From NCBI GenBank assembly GCA_029959325.1, contig JASCPF010000007.1, positions 18,234 through 82,233 of the forward strand: DNA of 64,000 nucleotides, in the 5' to 3' direction. Each line of letters starts with the position of its first letter. The first letter of the stretch is position 1. This DNA is from Microbacteriaceae bacterium PS02068. GTDB taxonomy: Bacteria > Actinomycetota > Actinomycetes > Actinomycetales > Microbacteriaceae. The notes under the pieces are model-generated. The model was not told the origin of the DNA and searched no databases. It saw only the letters and a program-made list of their open reading frames with translations. The position numbers and the translations under genes were made by a program. Below, in pieces: positions 17,869 to 26,349 of the stretch.

Positions 17869-18425
17869 CCCGCGAAGGGGTGCTGCTGATCTTCATCGGC
17901 TTCGTCATCGCCCTCGGCGCGATCGGCGTGTTCGCCTGGCGACGCCGCGCGCGGCGCGACGCGGGGCTGCGCGCGCCGGTGGGGGAGATCCCCGCGGGCG
18001 CCGTCACGACGAGCGAGGTGTCGGGCTTCTACGTCGCCACGACCCGCCACGACCAGCCGCTGGAACGTCTCGCGATCCGTGGCCTCGGCTTCCGCTCGCG
18101 CGTCGACGTCACGGTCACGGACCGCGGCGTCGCCCTGGATCTCACCGGCGAGCCCCGCCTGTTCCTGCCGCTCTCCGACATCTCCGGCGTCGATCTCGCG
18201 CAGGTCGCCATCGACCGCATCGTCGAACCGGGCGGTCTCGTGCGCCTCAGCTGGTCGGCCGCCGGTCCGGACGGAGCGCGCGAGACCGTCGACAGCTACC
18301 TGCGCCCGCAAGACGGAGCAGCCCGCACCCTCGCCGACGCGATCGCCGCGACACTGCCGGCGGCACCCCTGGCATCCACGACATCCGAAGACTCCGCCCC
18401 GACCACGACGGGAACCGACGTATGA
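17865..18425 (+). CDS. PyrC-CarA interval membrane protein (PH-like, Rv1382-type)
   Basis: 186 residues: one N-terminal membrane helix (about 6-24, [20 protein letters not shown]), a basic stop RRRARRD, then a soluble region with beta-strand-like segments ([37 protein letters not shown]) like the PH-like membrane proteins found between pyrC and carA in many actinobacteria; M. tuberculosis has one at this place too. Its role in the operon is not known. ATGA overlaps at both ends couple it to pyrC and carA, so the cell makes it in step with the pyrimidine enzymes. Confidence 0.85.
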   Translation: MTREGVLLIFIGFVIALGAIGVFAWRRRARRDAGLRAPVGEIPAGAVTTSEVSGFYVATTRHDQPLERLAIRGLGFRSRVDVTVTDRGVALDLTGEPRLFLPLSDISGVDLAQVAIDRIVEPGGLVRLSWSAAGPDGARETVDSYLRPQDGAARTLADAIAATLPAAPLASTTSEDSAPTTTGTDV

Positions 18426-19612
18426 CCTCCTCCTTCTCCCTCGACCCCGCAGTGCTGGTGCTCGAAGACGGCTCGCGCCACCCCGGCCGCGCCTACGGCG
18501 CGCGCGGCACGACGCTCGGCGAAGTCGTCTTCGCGACCGGCATGACCGGCTACCAGGAGACCCTCACCGATCCCTCCTACGCCGGCCAGATCGTGCTGCA
18601 GACCGCGCCGCACATCGGCAACACCGGCATGAACGGGGAAGACGTCGAGTCGCGCCGCATCTGGGTCGCGGGCTACATCGTGCGCGACCCCTCGCGCATC
18701 GTGTCGAACTGGCGCTCCGAAGAGTCGCTCGACGACGCGCTCGTCCGCGACGGCATCGTCGGCATCTCGGGCATCGACACACGTGCGATCACGCGCGTGC
18801 TGCGCTCGGCCGGCTCGATGCGCGGCGGCGTGTTCTCTGGCGACGCCGCAGCACTGGATGCCGACGAGCAGCTGCGCATCGTCCGCGACGCCCCGCAGAT
18901 GGAGGGGCGGAACCTGTCGGCCGAGGTGTCGGTCGCGAGTGTCGAGGTGACCCCCTCGACCGCGCAGGGCGGCGAGCGCATCGGCAACCTCGCGGTGCTC
19001 GACCTGGGCGTCAAGCAGGCGACGATCGACAACCTGGCCGCGCGCGGGTTCGACGTGCATGTCCTGCCGCAGGACGTCACGATCGAGGGCATCCGCGCCA
19101 TCGACCCCGTCGCCGTCTTCTATTCGAACGGGCCCGGCGACCCCGCGGCATCCGGCGATCACGTCGCGCTGCTGCGTGCAGTGCTCGATGAGCGCCTGCC
19201 CTTCTTCGGGATCTGCTTCGGCAACCAGCTGCTGGGCCGCGCGCTCGGCTTCGGCACCTACAAGCTGCCGTTCGGGCACCGCGGGATCAACCAGCCGGTG
19301 CTCGACAAGCAGACCGGCCGCGTCGAGATCACGGCGCACAACCACGGCTTCGCCGTCGATGCACCCCTCGAGGGCGAAGTGGACAGCCCGAACGGCTACG
19401 GCCGTGTCGAAGTGAGCCACATCGGCTTGAACGACAACGTCGTCGAGGGCCTGCGCGCCCTCGACATCCCCGCGTTCTCGGTGCAGTACCACCCCGAGGC
19501 CGCCGCCGGCCCGCACGACGCCAACTACCTCTTCGACCGCTTCCGCGACCTCGTTCGTGAAGACGTGTCGACTCGCTCCGCTCGCTCAACGACCGAGGAC
19601 ACCAATGCCTAA
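18422..19612 (+). CDS. carA: Carbamoyl-phosphate synthase small (glutaminase) subunit
   Basis: Hydrolyses glutamine and channels ammonia to CarB for carbamoyl phosphate, feeding both pyrimidines and arginine. The 396-residue protein has the N-terminal CPSase domain ([32 protein letters not shown]) and a class I amidotransferase domain with nucleophile C265 in [10 protein letters not shown] and the HPEA histidine/glutamate near the end. The last about 15 residues ([18 protein letters not shown]) lie beyond the conserved end and are encoded by a type B REP-like element. It overlaps carB by 8 nt. Confidence 0.97.
   Translation: MTSSFSLDPAVLVLEDGSRHPGRAYGARGTTLGEVVFATGMTGYQETLTDPSYAGQIVLQTAPHIGNTGMNGEDVESRRIWVAGYIVRDPSRIVSNWRSEESLDDALVRDGIVGISGIDTRAITRVLRSAGSMRGGVFSGDAAALDADEQLRIVRDAPQMEGRNLSAEVSVASVEVTPSTAQGGERIGNLAVLDLGVKQATIDNLAARGFDVHVLPQDVTIEGIRAIDPVAVFYSNGPGDPAASGDHVALLRAVLDERLPFFGICFGNQLLGRALGFGTYKLPFGHRGINQPVLDKQTGRVEITAHNHGFAVDAPLEGEVDSPNGYGRVEVSHIGLNDNVVEGLRALDIPAFSVQYHPEAAAGPHDANYLFDRFRDLVREDVSTRSARSTTEDTNA
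19562..19594 (+). repeat. Type B REP-like element forming the carA C-terminal tail
   Basis: The 33-bp segment begins GACGTGTCGACTCG and ends GCTCGCTCAACGACC. Its reverse complement recurs at 22919-22951 with 30 of 33 bases identical, so carB is bracketed by inverted copies. Confidence 0.85.
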
Positions 19613-22600
19613 GCGCACCGACATCAACAGCGTCCTCGTGATCGGGTCGGGCCCGATCGTGATCGGCCAGGCGTGCGAGTTCGACTACTCGGGCACCCAG
19701 GCCTGTCGCGTGCTGCGCGAAGAGGGCGTGCGGGTCATCCTCGTGAACTCCAACCCGGCCACGATCATGACCGACCCCGACTTCGCCGATGCGACCTACA
19801 TCGAGCCGATCACCCCCGAGGTCATCGAGACGATCATCGCGAAAGAGAAGCCGGATGCCATCCTGCCGACCCTCGGCGGCCAGACGGCGCTGAACGCCGC
19901 GATGGCACTGCACGAGCAGGGGATCCTCGAGAAGTACGGGGTCGAGCTGATCGGCGCGAAGGTCGACGCGATCCGCAAGGGCGAGGACCGCCAGATCTTC
20001 AAGCAGCTCGTGCTCGACGCCGGCGCCGACGTCGCACAGTCGGTCATCGCGCACACGATGGACGACCTGCTCGCCGGAGCGGCTGAGCTCGGCTACCCGC
20101 TCGTCGTGCGTCCGTCGTTCACGATGGGCGGGCTCGGCTCGGGCTTCGCCTACAACGAGGAAGACCTGCGCCGCATCGGCGGCGCGGGACTGCGCGACTC
20201 GCCGACGACCGAGGTTCTCCTCGAAGAGTCGATCCTCGGGTGGAAGGAGTACGAGCTCGAGCTCATGCGCGACACCGCCGACAACACGGTCGTCGTCTGC
20301 TCGATCGAGAACGTCGACCCCGTCGGCGTGCACACGGGCGATTCGATCACGGTCGCACCCGCGCTGACGCTCACCGACCGCGAGTACCAGAAGCTGCGCG
20401 ACATCGGCATCGACATCATCCGCGCCGTGGGCGTCGACACCGGCGGCTGCAACATCCAGTTCGCCGTCGACCCGGCATCCGGCCGCATCATCGTCATCGA
20501 GATGAACCCGCGCGTCTCGCGCTCGTCGGCGCTCGCGTCGAAGGCCACCGGATTCCCGATCGCCAAGCTCGCCGCGAAGCTCGCCATCGGCTATCGCCTC
20601 GACGAGGTGCCGAACGACATCACCAAAGCGACGCCGGCCAGCTTCGAGCCGACGCTCGACTACGTCGTCGTGAAGGTGCCGCGGTTCAACTTCGAGAAGT
20701 TCCCCGCCGCCGACAACACGCTGACGACCACCATGAAGTCGGTGGGCGAGGCGATGGCGATCGGCCGCAACTACACGACGGCGCTGCAGAAGGCCCTGCG
20801 CTCGCTCGAGAAGCGCGGGTCGAGCTTCCACTGGGGCCCGCGCCCTTCGACAAGCTCAGGGACCGAATTGTCGGTCGACGAGCTTCTCGAGATCGCCAAG
20901 AAGCCGACCGACGGCCGGATCGTCGTGCTACAGCAGGCGATGCGCTTCGGCGCGACCGTCGAGCAGGCGTTCGAGGCCACCAAGATCGACCCGTGGTTCC
21001 TCGACCAGATGGCGCTCATCAACGAGGTCGCCGCATTCGTGCAGGATGCCTCGGAGCTCGACGCCGCGACCCTGCGCCTCGCCAAGGAGCACGGCTTCAG
21101 CGACGCGCAGCTCGCGCAGCTGCGCGGCATCTCCGAGGCTGACGTGCGGGGCATCCGCTATGCGCTCGGCATTCGCCCGGTCTACAAGACGGTCGACACG
21201 TGCGCGGGGGAGTTCCCCGCCCTCACGCCGTACCACTACTCGAGCTACGACTACGAGACCGAGGTCACGCCGAGCGATCGGCGGAAGGTCGTCATCATCG
21301 GGTCGGGCCCGAACCGCATCGGGCAGGGCGTCGAGTTCGACTACTCGTGCGTGCACGCGTCGTTCGCGCTGTCGGATGCCGGCTACGAGACGATCATGGT
21401 CAACTGCAATCCCGAGACGGTCTCGACCGACTACGACACGAGCGACCGGCTCTACTTCGAGCCGCTGACCCTCGAGGACGTCCTCGAGGTGCTGCACGCC
21501 GAGTCGCAGTCGGGCACGATCCACGGTGTCGTCTGTCAGCTCGGCGGCCAGACGCCGCTGGGCCTTGCGAAGGGCATCGAGGACGCGGGCTACACGATCC
21601 TCGGCACGTCGCCCGCCGCGATCGACATCGCCGAAGAGCGCGAGCTGTTCTCGCAGCTGCTCGACCGCGCCGGGCTCATCGCGCCGCGCCACGGCACGGC
21701 CGTGAACGAGGCCGAGGCCGTCGCGATCGCCGAAGAGATCGGCTACCCCGTGCTGGTGCGCCCGAGCTTCGTGCTGGGCGGTCGCGGCATGGAGATCGTC
21801 TACGACACCGCGAGCCTGCGCGACTACTTCGTGCGGACGGCGGGCGAGGTCGTCATCGAGCCCGGCAAGCCGCTGCTGGTCGACCGCTTCCTCGACGACG
21901 CGGTCGAACTCGACGTCGACGCACTGTACGACGGCACCGAGCTCTACATCGGCGGCGTCATGGAGCACCTCGAAGAGGCCGGCATCCACTCCGGCGACTC
22001 GTCGTGCACCCTGCCGCCCGTCTCCCTCGGCCGCACCGAGATCGATCGCGTGCGCGAAGCGACCCTCGCGATCGCCGAGGGCGTAGGCGTCCGGGGCCTG
22101 CTGAACGTGCAGTTCGCCGTGTCGGCGGGCGTGCTCTACGTCATCGAGGCGAACCCGCGCGCGAGCCGCACGGTGCCGTTCGTGTCGAAGGCCCTCGGCA
22201 TCCCGCTCGCGAAGGCGGCGAGCCGCATCATGGCGGGCTCGACGATCGCCGAGCTCAAGGCCGAGGGCATGCTGCCCGCGCAGGATGGATCGCGCGTGCC
22301 GCTCGACTCGCCCGTGGCGGTGAAAGAGGCGGTGCTGCCGTTCAAGCGGTTCCGCACGGCCGACGGGCACACCGTCGACTCGGTGCTGGGCCCCGAGATG
22401 CGCTCGACGGGAGAGGTCATGGGCATCGACCGCGACTTCCCGACCGCCTTCGCGAAGAGCCAGGCCGCGGCGTACGGCGGCATGCCGACGTCGGGGACAG
22501 TCTTCCTGTCGGTCGCCGACGACGACAAGCGCGCCGTCATCCTGCCGGCGCACCGCCTGCAGGAGCTCGGCTTCCGCATCATCGCGACCGAGGGCACCGC

Positions 22601-22937
22601 CGAGATCCTCTCGCGCAACGGCATCCGCGTCGACGTCGTGAACAAGTACTCCTCCACCCAGCAATCGGGGGAGCGCAACGTCGTCGACCTCATCAACGCG
22701 GGCGAGATCGACATCGTCGTGAACACCCCGTCGGGCGGCATCGCGCGCGCCGACGGCTACGAGATCCGCGCGGCGGCCGTGGCTGCCGACAAGGCCCTCT
22801 TCACGACGATGGCCGTGCTCGGCGCGGCGGTCAGCGCCATGCCGGCGCTGCGCGAGGGCTTCTCCGTGCGCAGCCTGCAGGAATACGCCGAGGATCGCGC
22901 TGCACGGAAGGCGGGACCGGTCGTTGAGCGAGCCTAA
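19605..22937 (+). CDS. carB: Carbamoyl-phosphate synthase large subunit
   Basis: Makes carbamoyl phosphate from bicarbonate, ammonia and two ATP. The 1110-residue protein has the two homologous ATP-grasp halves, each opening with a family block ([21 protein letters not shown] and [20 protein letters not shown]), followed by the MGS-like allosteric domain ([21 protein letters not shown]). Between SSFHWG and VDELLEIA the protein has about 10 extra residues ([11 protein letters not shown]) written by a type A REP-like element; the conserved parts on both sides continue in frame. ATG 19605 overlaps the carA stop region by 8 nt, and the stop TAA lies inside the inverted type B repeat. Confidence 0.97.
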   Translation: MPKRTDINSVLVIGSGPIVIGQACEFDYSGTQACRVLREEGVRVILVNSNPATIMTDPDFADATYIEPITPEVIETIIAKEKPDAILPTLGGQTALNAAMALHEQGILEKYGVELIGAKVDAIRKGEDRQIFKQLVLDAGADVAQSVIAHTMDDLLAGAAELGYPLVVRPSFTMGGLGSGFAYNEEDLRRIGGAGLRDSPTTEVLLEESILGWKEYELELMRDTADNTVVVCSIENVDPVGVHTGDSITVAPALTLTDREYQKLRDIGIDIIRAVGVDTGGCNIQFAVDPASGRIIVIEMNPRVSRSSALASKATGFPIAKLAAKLAIGYRLDEVPNDITKATPASFEPTLDYVVVKVPRFNFEKFPAADNTLTTTMKSVGEAMAIGRNYTTALQKALRSLEKRGSSFHWGPRPSTSSGTELSVDELLEIAKKPTDGRIVVLQQAMRFGATVEQAFEATKIDPWFLDQMALINEVAAFVQDASELDAATLRLAKEHGFSDAQLAQLRGISEADVRGIRYALGIRPVYKTVDTCAGEFPALTPYHYSSYDYETEVTPSDRRKVVIIGSGPNRIGQGVEFDYSCVHASFALSDAGYETIMVNCNPETVSTDYDTSDRLYFEPLTLEDVLEVLHAESQSGTIHGVVCQLGGQTPLGLAKGIEDAGYTILGTSPAAIDIAEERELFSQLLDRAGLIAPRHGTAVNEAEAVAIAEEIGYPVLVRPSFVLGGRGMEIVYDTASLRDYFVRTAGEVVIEPGKPLLVDRFLDDAVELDVDALYDGTELYIGGVMEHLEEAGIHSGDSSCTLPPVSLGRTEIDRVREATLAIAEGVGVRGLLNVQFAVSAGVLYVIEANPRASRTVPFVSKALGIPLAKAASRIMAGSTIAELKAEGMLPAQDGSRVPLDSPVAVKEAVLPFKRFRTADGHTVDSVLGPEMRSTGEVMGIDRDFPTAFAKSQAAAYGGMPTSGTVFLSVADDDKRAVILPAHRLQELGFRIIATEGTAEILSRNGIRVDVVNKYSSTQQSGERNVVDLINAGEIDIVVNTPSGGIARADGYEIRAAAVAADKALFTTMAVLGAAVSAMPALREGFSVRSLQEYAEDRAARKAGPVVERA
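20845..20864 (+). repeat. Type A REP-like element inserted in frame within carB
   Basis: CTTCGACAAGCTCAGGGACC lies between two conserved CarB segments and encodes a short Ser/Thr-rich insert. It is the cleanest type A copy in the window. Confidence 0.8.
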
Positions 22938-22951
22938 CGAGTCGACACGTC
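22919..22951 (-). repeat. Type B REP-like element across the carB/pyrF junction
   Basis: Reverse-complement copy of 19562-19594. It contains the pyrF TTG start (22924) and the carB TAA stop (22935-22937), so it supplies both signals. Confidence 0.85.
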
Positions 22952-23787
22952 CCTTCGGCCAGCGCCTCCGCACGGCGCTCGACACCTATGGCCCGCTCTG
23001 CGTCGGGATCGATCCGCATGAGGCGCTGCTGCGCGCCTGGGGGCTGGATGCCTCGGCCGACGGCGCCCGCGAATTCGGCCTGCGCACGGTCGAGGCGGCG
23101 TCCGGCCGCGTCGGCATCGTCAAGCCGCAGGTCGCGTTCTTCGAGCGCTACGGCTCGGCCGGCTTCGCGGCGCTGGAAGACGTGATGGCAGCCGCGCGCG
23201 CGGCGGATCTGCTGGTCATCGCGGATGCCAAGCGCGGCGACATCGGCACGACGATGGAGGGCTACGCGGCCGCGTGGCTGCAGCCGGGGTCCCCGCTCGA
23301 GTCGGACGCCGTGACCCTCAGCCCCTACCTCGGCACCGACTCGCTGCACGCGGCGCTCAGCCTCGCCCTGCAGCACGACAAGGGCGCCTTCGTCCTGGCG
23401 GCGACGAGCAACCCCGAGGCATCCGTCGTTCAGAAGGCGGCGGACGCCGACGGCGAGAGCGTCGCCGAACGCGTCGCCCACGACGTCGCGGCACGCAACA
23501 TCGGCGCACCGGGCTCACTCGGTTCGATCGGGCTCGTGGTCGGCGCCACGGTGGACCGCCGGTCGTTCGGGTTGAACGACATCGTGCTCGCCGGCACGCC
23601 GATCCTCGCGCCCGGATTCGGGGCCCAAGGGGCGCAGCCCGCCGACCTCGCCGGTCTGTTCGGATACGTCGCCTCGCAGGTTGTCGCGAGCGAGAGCCGC
23701 AGCATCTTGACCGGGGGAGCGGCGGGCACGGCGGCGCTGGCCGCGCGGATCGACGAGCGCGCAAGCCTGTACCGTGGACAGCGATGA
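22924..23787 (+). CDS. pyrF: Orotidine-5'-phosphate decarboxylase (type 2)
   Basis: Decarboxylates OMP to UMP, the last de novo pyrimidine step. The 287-residue protein belongs to the longer actinobacterial type 2 group: [22 protein letters not shown], the catalytic [10 protein letters not shown] and APGFGAQGA are all visible. TTG at 22924 is the only plausible start, because no ATG or GTG occurs between it and the conserved PFGQRL; it overlaps carB by 14 nt and lies within the inverted REP-like element. pyrD and pyrE are not in the cluster. Its stop overlaps the gmk ATG. Confidence 0.93.
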   Translation: MSEPNESTRPFGQRLRTALDTYGPLCVGIDPHEALLRAWGLDASADGAREFGLRTVEAASGRVGIVKPQVAFFERYGSAGFAALEDVMAAARAADLLVIADAKRGDIGTTMEGYAAAWLQPGSPLESDAVTLSPYLGTDSLHAALSLALQHDKGAFVLAATSNPEASVVQKAADADGESVAERVAHDVAARNIGAPGSLGSIGLVVGATVDRRSFGLNDIVLAGTPILAPGFGAQGAQPADLAGLFGYVASQVVASESRSILTGGAAGTAALAARIDERASLYRGQR

Positions 23788-24680
23788 CTGACAAGCAACG
23801 CCCCCCCGAGGTCGACCGAGTCGCGGCGTCGCGTCGTGCCGTCGCCGCGCGTCGCGAGCGCGCGGCCCTCAAGCACGACGTCGGCATGCGGGTCATCACC
23901 CCGCAGGAGCTGCTGCGCCGCGCGCAGGAGAACCCCGACTCGCCCGCCGCCGCGATGCGCATCACGGAATACCTGACCGCGCTGCCGGCGATCGGCGAGA
24001 GCAAGCGCGACCGCATCCTCGCCGACCTGGGCATCTCGCCGGTCAAGCGGCTCGGGGGCCTCGGCGCCCGGCAGCGCGCCGTGCTCGCCGAATGGCTCGA
24101 CGAACGCTTTCCGCAGCCCGCGGCGCGCTCGGGCCGCAGCCGACTCGTCGTGCTGGCCGGTCCGACGGCCGTCGGCAAGGGCACGGTCGCCGCGCACATC
24201 CGCGCCCACCATCCCGAGATCCTGCTGTCGGTGTCGGCGACCACGCGTGCGCCCCGGCCCGGAGAGGTCGAGGGCGAGCACTACTACTTCGTCGACGACA
24301 CGGAGTTCGACCGGCTCATCGCGAGCGGTGAGCTGCTCGAGCACGCGACCGTGCACAACAAGTTCCGCTACGGCACACCGAAGGCGCCGATCGACCGCGC
24401 CCTCGCCGAGGGTCGCACGGTGCTGCTCGAGATCGATCTGCAGGGGGCGCGCCAGGTGCGCGCCGCCGCGCCCGATGCGACGCTCGTGTTCCTGCTGCCG
24501 CCCAGCTGGGACGAGCTCGTGCAGCGCCTGGTCGGGCGTGGCACTGAGGATGCCGAAGAGCGCGCCCGGCGCCTGCGCACCGCCAAGCACGAGCTGGCCT
24601 CGCAGAGCGAGTTCGACTACCGCGTCGTCAACGACGAGGTCGCCCGCGCGGCCGCCGAAGTCGCGGCGCTCGCACGCTGA
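23784..24680 (+). CDS. gmk: Guanylate kinase with an N-terminal mIHF-like DNA-binding domain
   Basis: A single 298-residue frame joins two modules that are separate neighbouring genes in mycobacteria. Residues 1-112 resemble actinobacterial integration host factor (mIHF): a basic leader VAASRRAVAARRERAALKHD, helices, then the helix-hairpin-like LPAIGESKRDRILADLGIS and RLGGLGARQRAVL. Residues about 113-298 are guanylate kinase, GMP to GDP: P-loop GPTAVGKGT, SATTRAPRPGEVEGEHYYFV, YGTPKAPI and EIDLQGARQV. ATG 23784 overlaps the pyrF stop; no stop or frameshift separates the modules. It may therefore be a nucleoid protein carrying a kinase, or be processed into two; sequence cannot say which. Confidence 0.92.
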   Translation: MTDKQRPPEVDRVAASRRAVAARRERAALKHDVGMRVITPQELLRRAQENPDSPAAAMRITEYLTALPAIGESKRDRILADLGISPVKRLGGLGARQRAVLAEWLDERFPQPAARSGRSRLVVLAGPTAVGKGTVAAHIRAHHPEILLSVSATTRAPRPGEVEGEHYYFVDDTEFDRLIASGELLEHATVHNKFRYGTPKAPIDRALAEGRTVLLEIDLQGARQVRAAAPDATLVFLLPPSWDELVQRLVGRGTEDAEERARRLRTAKHELASQSEFDYRVVNDEVARAAAEVAALAR

Positions 24681-24686
24681 TAGAAT
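24681..24686 (+). promoter_or_regulatory. Candidate -10 box (TAGAAT) for rpoZ
   Basis: TAGAAT starts directly after the gmk stop codon and fits TANNNT well. It would give rpoZ a leader of about 68 nt; AGGAGG about 7 nt before the ATG at 24761 is the ribosome site. Confidence 0.5.
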
Positions 24687-24760
24687 GAACGGATGCGCGC
24701 GTCTGTTCGCGCCGGCATCCTTTCGCTTTCCCCATCGCCACTCGACCCAGGAGGTCACTC

Positions 24761-25015
24761 ATGACAGGCCGTGACAAGGGCATCATCGACCCGCCCATCG
24801 ACGCACTGCTCGACAAGGTCGACTCGAAGTACCAGCTCGTGATCTACGCGTCCAAGCGCGCGCGCCAGATCAACGACTACTACTCCGACCTGCACGAGGG
24901 CAACCTCTTCGACAACGTCGGCCCGCTCGTCGACTCGAGCGTCGAGGACAAGCCGCTGACCATCGCGCTGCACGAGATCCACGAAGACAAGCTGCGCCTG
25001 CGTCAGGCCGACTGA
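24761..25015 (+). CDS. rpoZ: RNA polymerase omega subunit
   Basis: Small subunit that clamps the beta-prime C-terminus and helps RNA polymerase assembly. The 84-residue product has the family pattern [33 protein letters not shown] and the [14 protein letters not shown] end, matching actinobacterial omega in size. A strong ribosome site (CAGGAGGTCACTC) precedes the ATG. It follows gmk, as in mycobacteria, and is closed by a strong hairpin with a T run at 25023-25058; coaBC, the usual next gene, is not here. Confidence 0.96.
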   Translation: MTGRDKGIIDPPIDALLDKVDSKYQLVIYASKRARQINDYYSDLHEGNLFDNVGPLVDSSVEDKPLTIALHEIHEDKLRLRQAD

Positions 25016-25022
25016 TCTTCCG

Positions 25023-25058
25023 GATGCCACGGAGAGTGTGACTCTCTGTGGCATCTTT
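25023..25058 (+). terminator. Strong intrinsic terminator after rpoZ
   Basis: A 15-bp stem (GATGCCACGGAGAGT with ACTCTCTGTGGCATC, one G-T pair) has a 3-nt loop and is followed by TTT. It begins 8 nt after the rpoZ stop. The left arm, with the base before it, contains the over-represented heptamer GGATGCC. Confidence 0.85.
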
Positions 25059-25097
25059 CATGCCCGGGGTCTCCGTCTGTCGGAGGCCACGGGCATG
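25059..25097. other. Second hairpin in the metK leader region
   Basis: CATGCCCG (25059-25066) pairs with CGGGCATG (25090-25097) around an inner CTCCG/CGGAG stem (25071-25075 with 25081-25085). No T run follows. It could be a backup terminator for rpoZ or a metK leader structure. It does not look like a SAM riboswitch. Confidence 0.45.
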
Positions 25098-25147
25098 ATC
25101 GTTGCATCCCCACTTCCGTCCCCCTCACCTCCGTTCTGGGAGCATCG

Positions 25148-26341
25148 ATGAGCCAGCTGCGACTGTTCACGTCCGAGTCCGTCACCGAAGGGCACCCGGA
25201 CAAGATCTGCGACCAGATCTCGGATTCGATCCTCGACGCGCTGCTGGCCGAAGACCGGGGCAGCCGCGTCGCGGTCGAGACTCTCGTGACGACGGGGCTC
25301 GTGCACGTCGCCGGCGAGGTGCGCACGAACGGCTACGTCGACATCCCTGGAATCGTCCGCAGCGTCGTGAACCGCATCGGCTACACGTCGAGCGAGACCG
25401 GCTTCGACGGTGATTCGTGCGGCGTCACGGTGTCGATCGGCGAGCAGTCCGGCGACATCGCCGCGGGCGTCGACACAGCGATCGAGCACCGCGAAGGCGG
25501 ATCGAGCGACCCCATCGACGCGCTCGGCGCGGGCGACCAGGGGATCATGTTCGGCTACGCCGCCACAGAGACGCCGCAGCTCATGCCGATGGCGATCTGG
25601 ACGGCCCACCGCCTGGCCGAGCGCCTCACCGACGCACGGCGTTCGGGCGCGCTCGGGTTCCTGCGCCCCGACGGCAAGACGCAGGTCACCCTCGGATACG
25701 ACGGCACCGTGCCGCGCACCGTCGACACCGTCGTGCTGTCGACCCAGCACAATCCCGACATCTCACTGCCGGCCCTGCGCGCCGCCGTGCAGGCCGAGGT
25801 CATCGACCCGGTGCTCGCGACGACGGGTCTCGACCTGTCGGGCGTCCGCTACGTCATCAACCCCGCCGGCCCCTTCGTCACCGGCGGCCCCAAGGGCGAT
25901 GCCGGGCTCACTGGCCGCAAGATCATCATCGACACGTACGGCGGGGCATCCCGTCACGGCGGCGGCGCGTTCAGCGGCAAGGATCCCTCCAAGGTCGACC
26001 GCTCGGCCGCGTACGCGATGCGCTGGGTGGCAAAGAACGCCGTTGCTGCGGGCCTTGCCGACCGCCTCGAGGTGCAGGTCGCCTACGCGATCGGGCGCGC
26101 CGAGCCGGTCGGGCTCTACGTCGAGACGTTCGGTACCGGGCACGTCTCCGACGAGACGATCACGCGCGCGATCCGCGACGTGTTCGATCTGCGTCCGAAG
26201 GCGATCATCGACGACCTCGACCTGCTGCGCCCGATCTACGCGCAGACGGCCGCGTACGGCCACTTCGGACGTGAACTGCCGGAGTTCACCTGGGAGCGCA
26301 CCGATCGCGTCGACCAGCTCCGCGCCGCCGCAGGACTCTGA
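25148..26341 (+). CDS. metK: S-adenosylmethionine synthetase
   Basis: Makes S-adenosylmethionine from methionine and ATP. The 397-residue protein has [20 protein letters not shown] near the N-terminus, [12 protein letters not shown] (methionine/ATP site), the P-loop-like [19 protein letters not shown] and the [18 protein letters not shown] end. The start is supported by a GGGAG site 6-10 nt upstream. It is followed 8 nt later by priA. In most relatives coaBC sits between rpoZ and metK; here only 132 nt of hairpins separate them. Confidence 0.98.
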   Translation: MSQLRLFTSESVTEGHPDKICDQISDSILDALLAEDRGSRVAVETLVTTGLVHVAGEVRTNGYVDIPGIVRSVVNRIGYTSSETGFDGDSCGVTVSIGEQSGDIAAGVDTAIEHREGGSSDPIDALGAGDQGIMFGYAATETPQLMPMAIWTAHRLAERLTDARRSGALGFLRPDGKTQVTLGYDGTVPRTVDTVVLSTQHNPDISLPALRAAVQAEVIDPVLATTGLDLSGVRYVINPAGPFVTGGPKGDAGLTGRKIIIDTYGGASRHGGGAFSGKDPSKVDRSAAYAMRWVAKNAVAAGLADRLEVQVAYAIGRAEPVGLYVETFGTGHVSDETITRAIRDVFDLRPKAIIDDLDLLRPIYAQTAAYGHFGRELPEFTWERTDRVDQLRAAAGL

Positions 26342-26349
26342 CCGCTCTC

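Noticed and set aside
20928..22985. 685-residue minus-strand frame opposite carB
   Set aside because: Antisense shadow of a clear CarB; no ribosome site or recognisable domain.
25059..25147. SAM riboswitch before metK
   Set aside because: Only two simple stems are present; no four-helix junction or SAM-riboswitch core sequence could be found.
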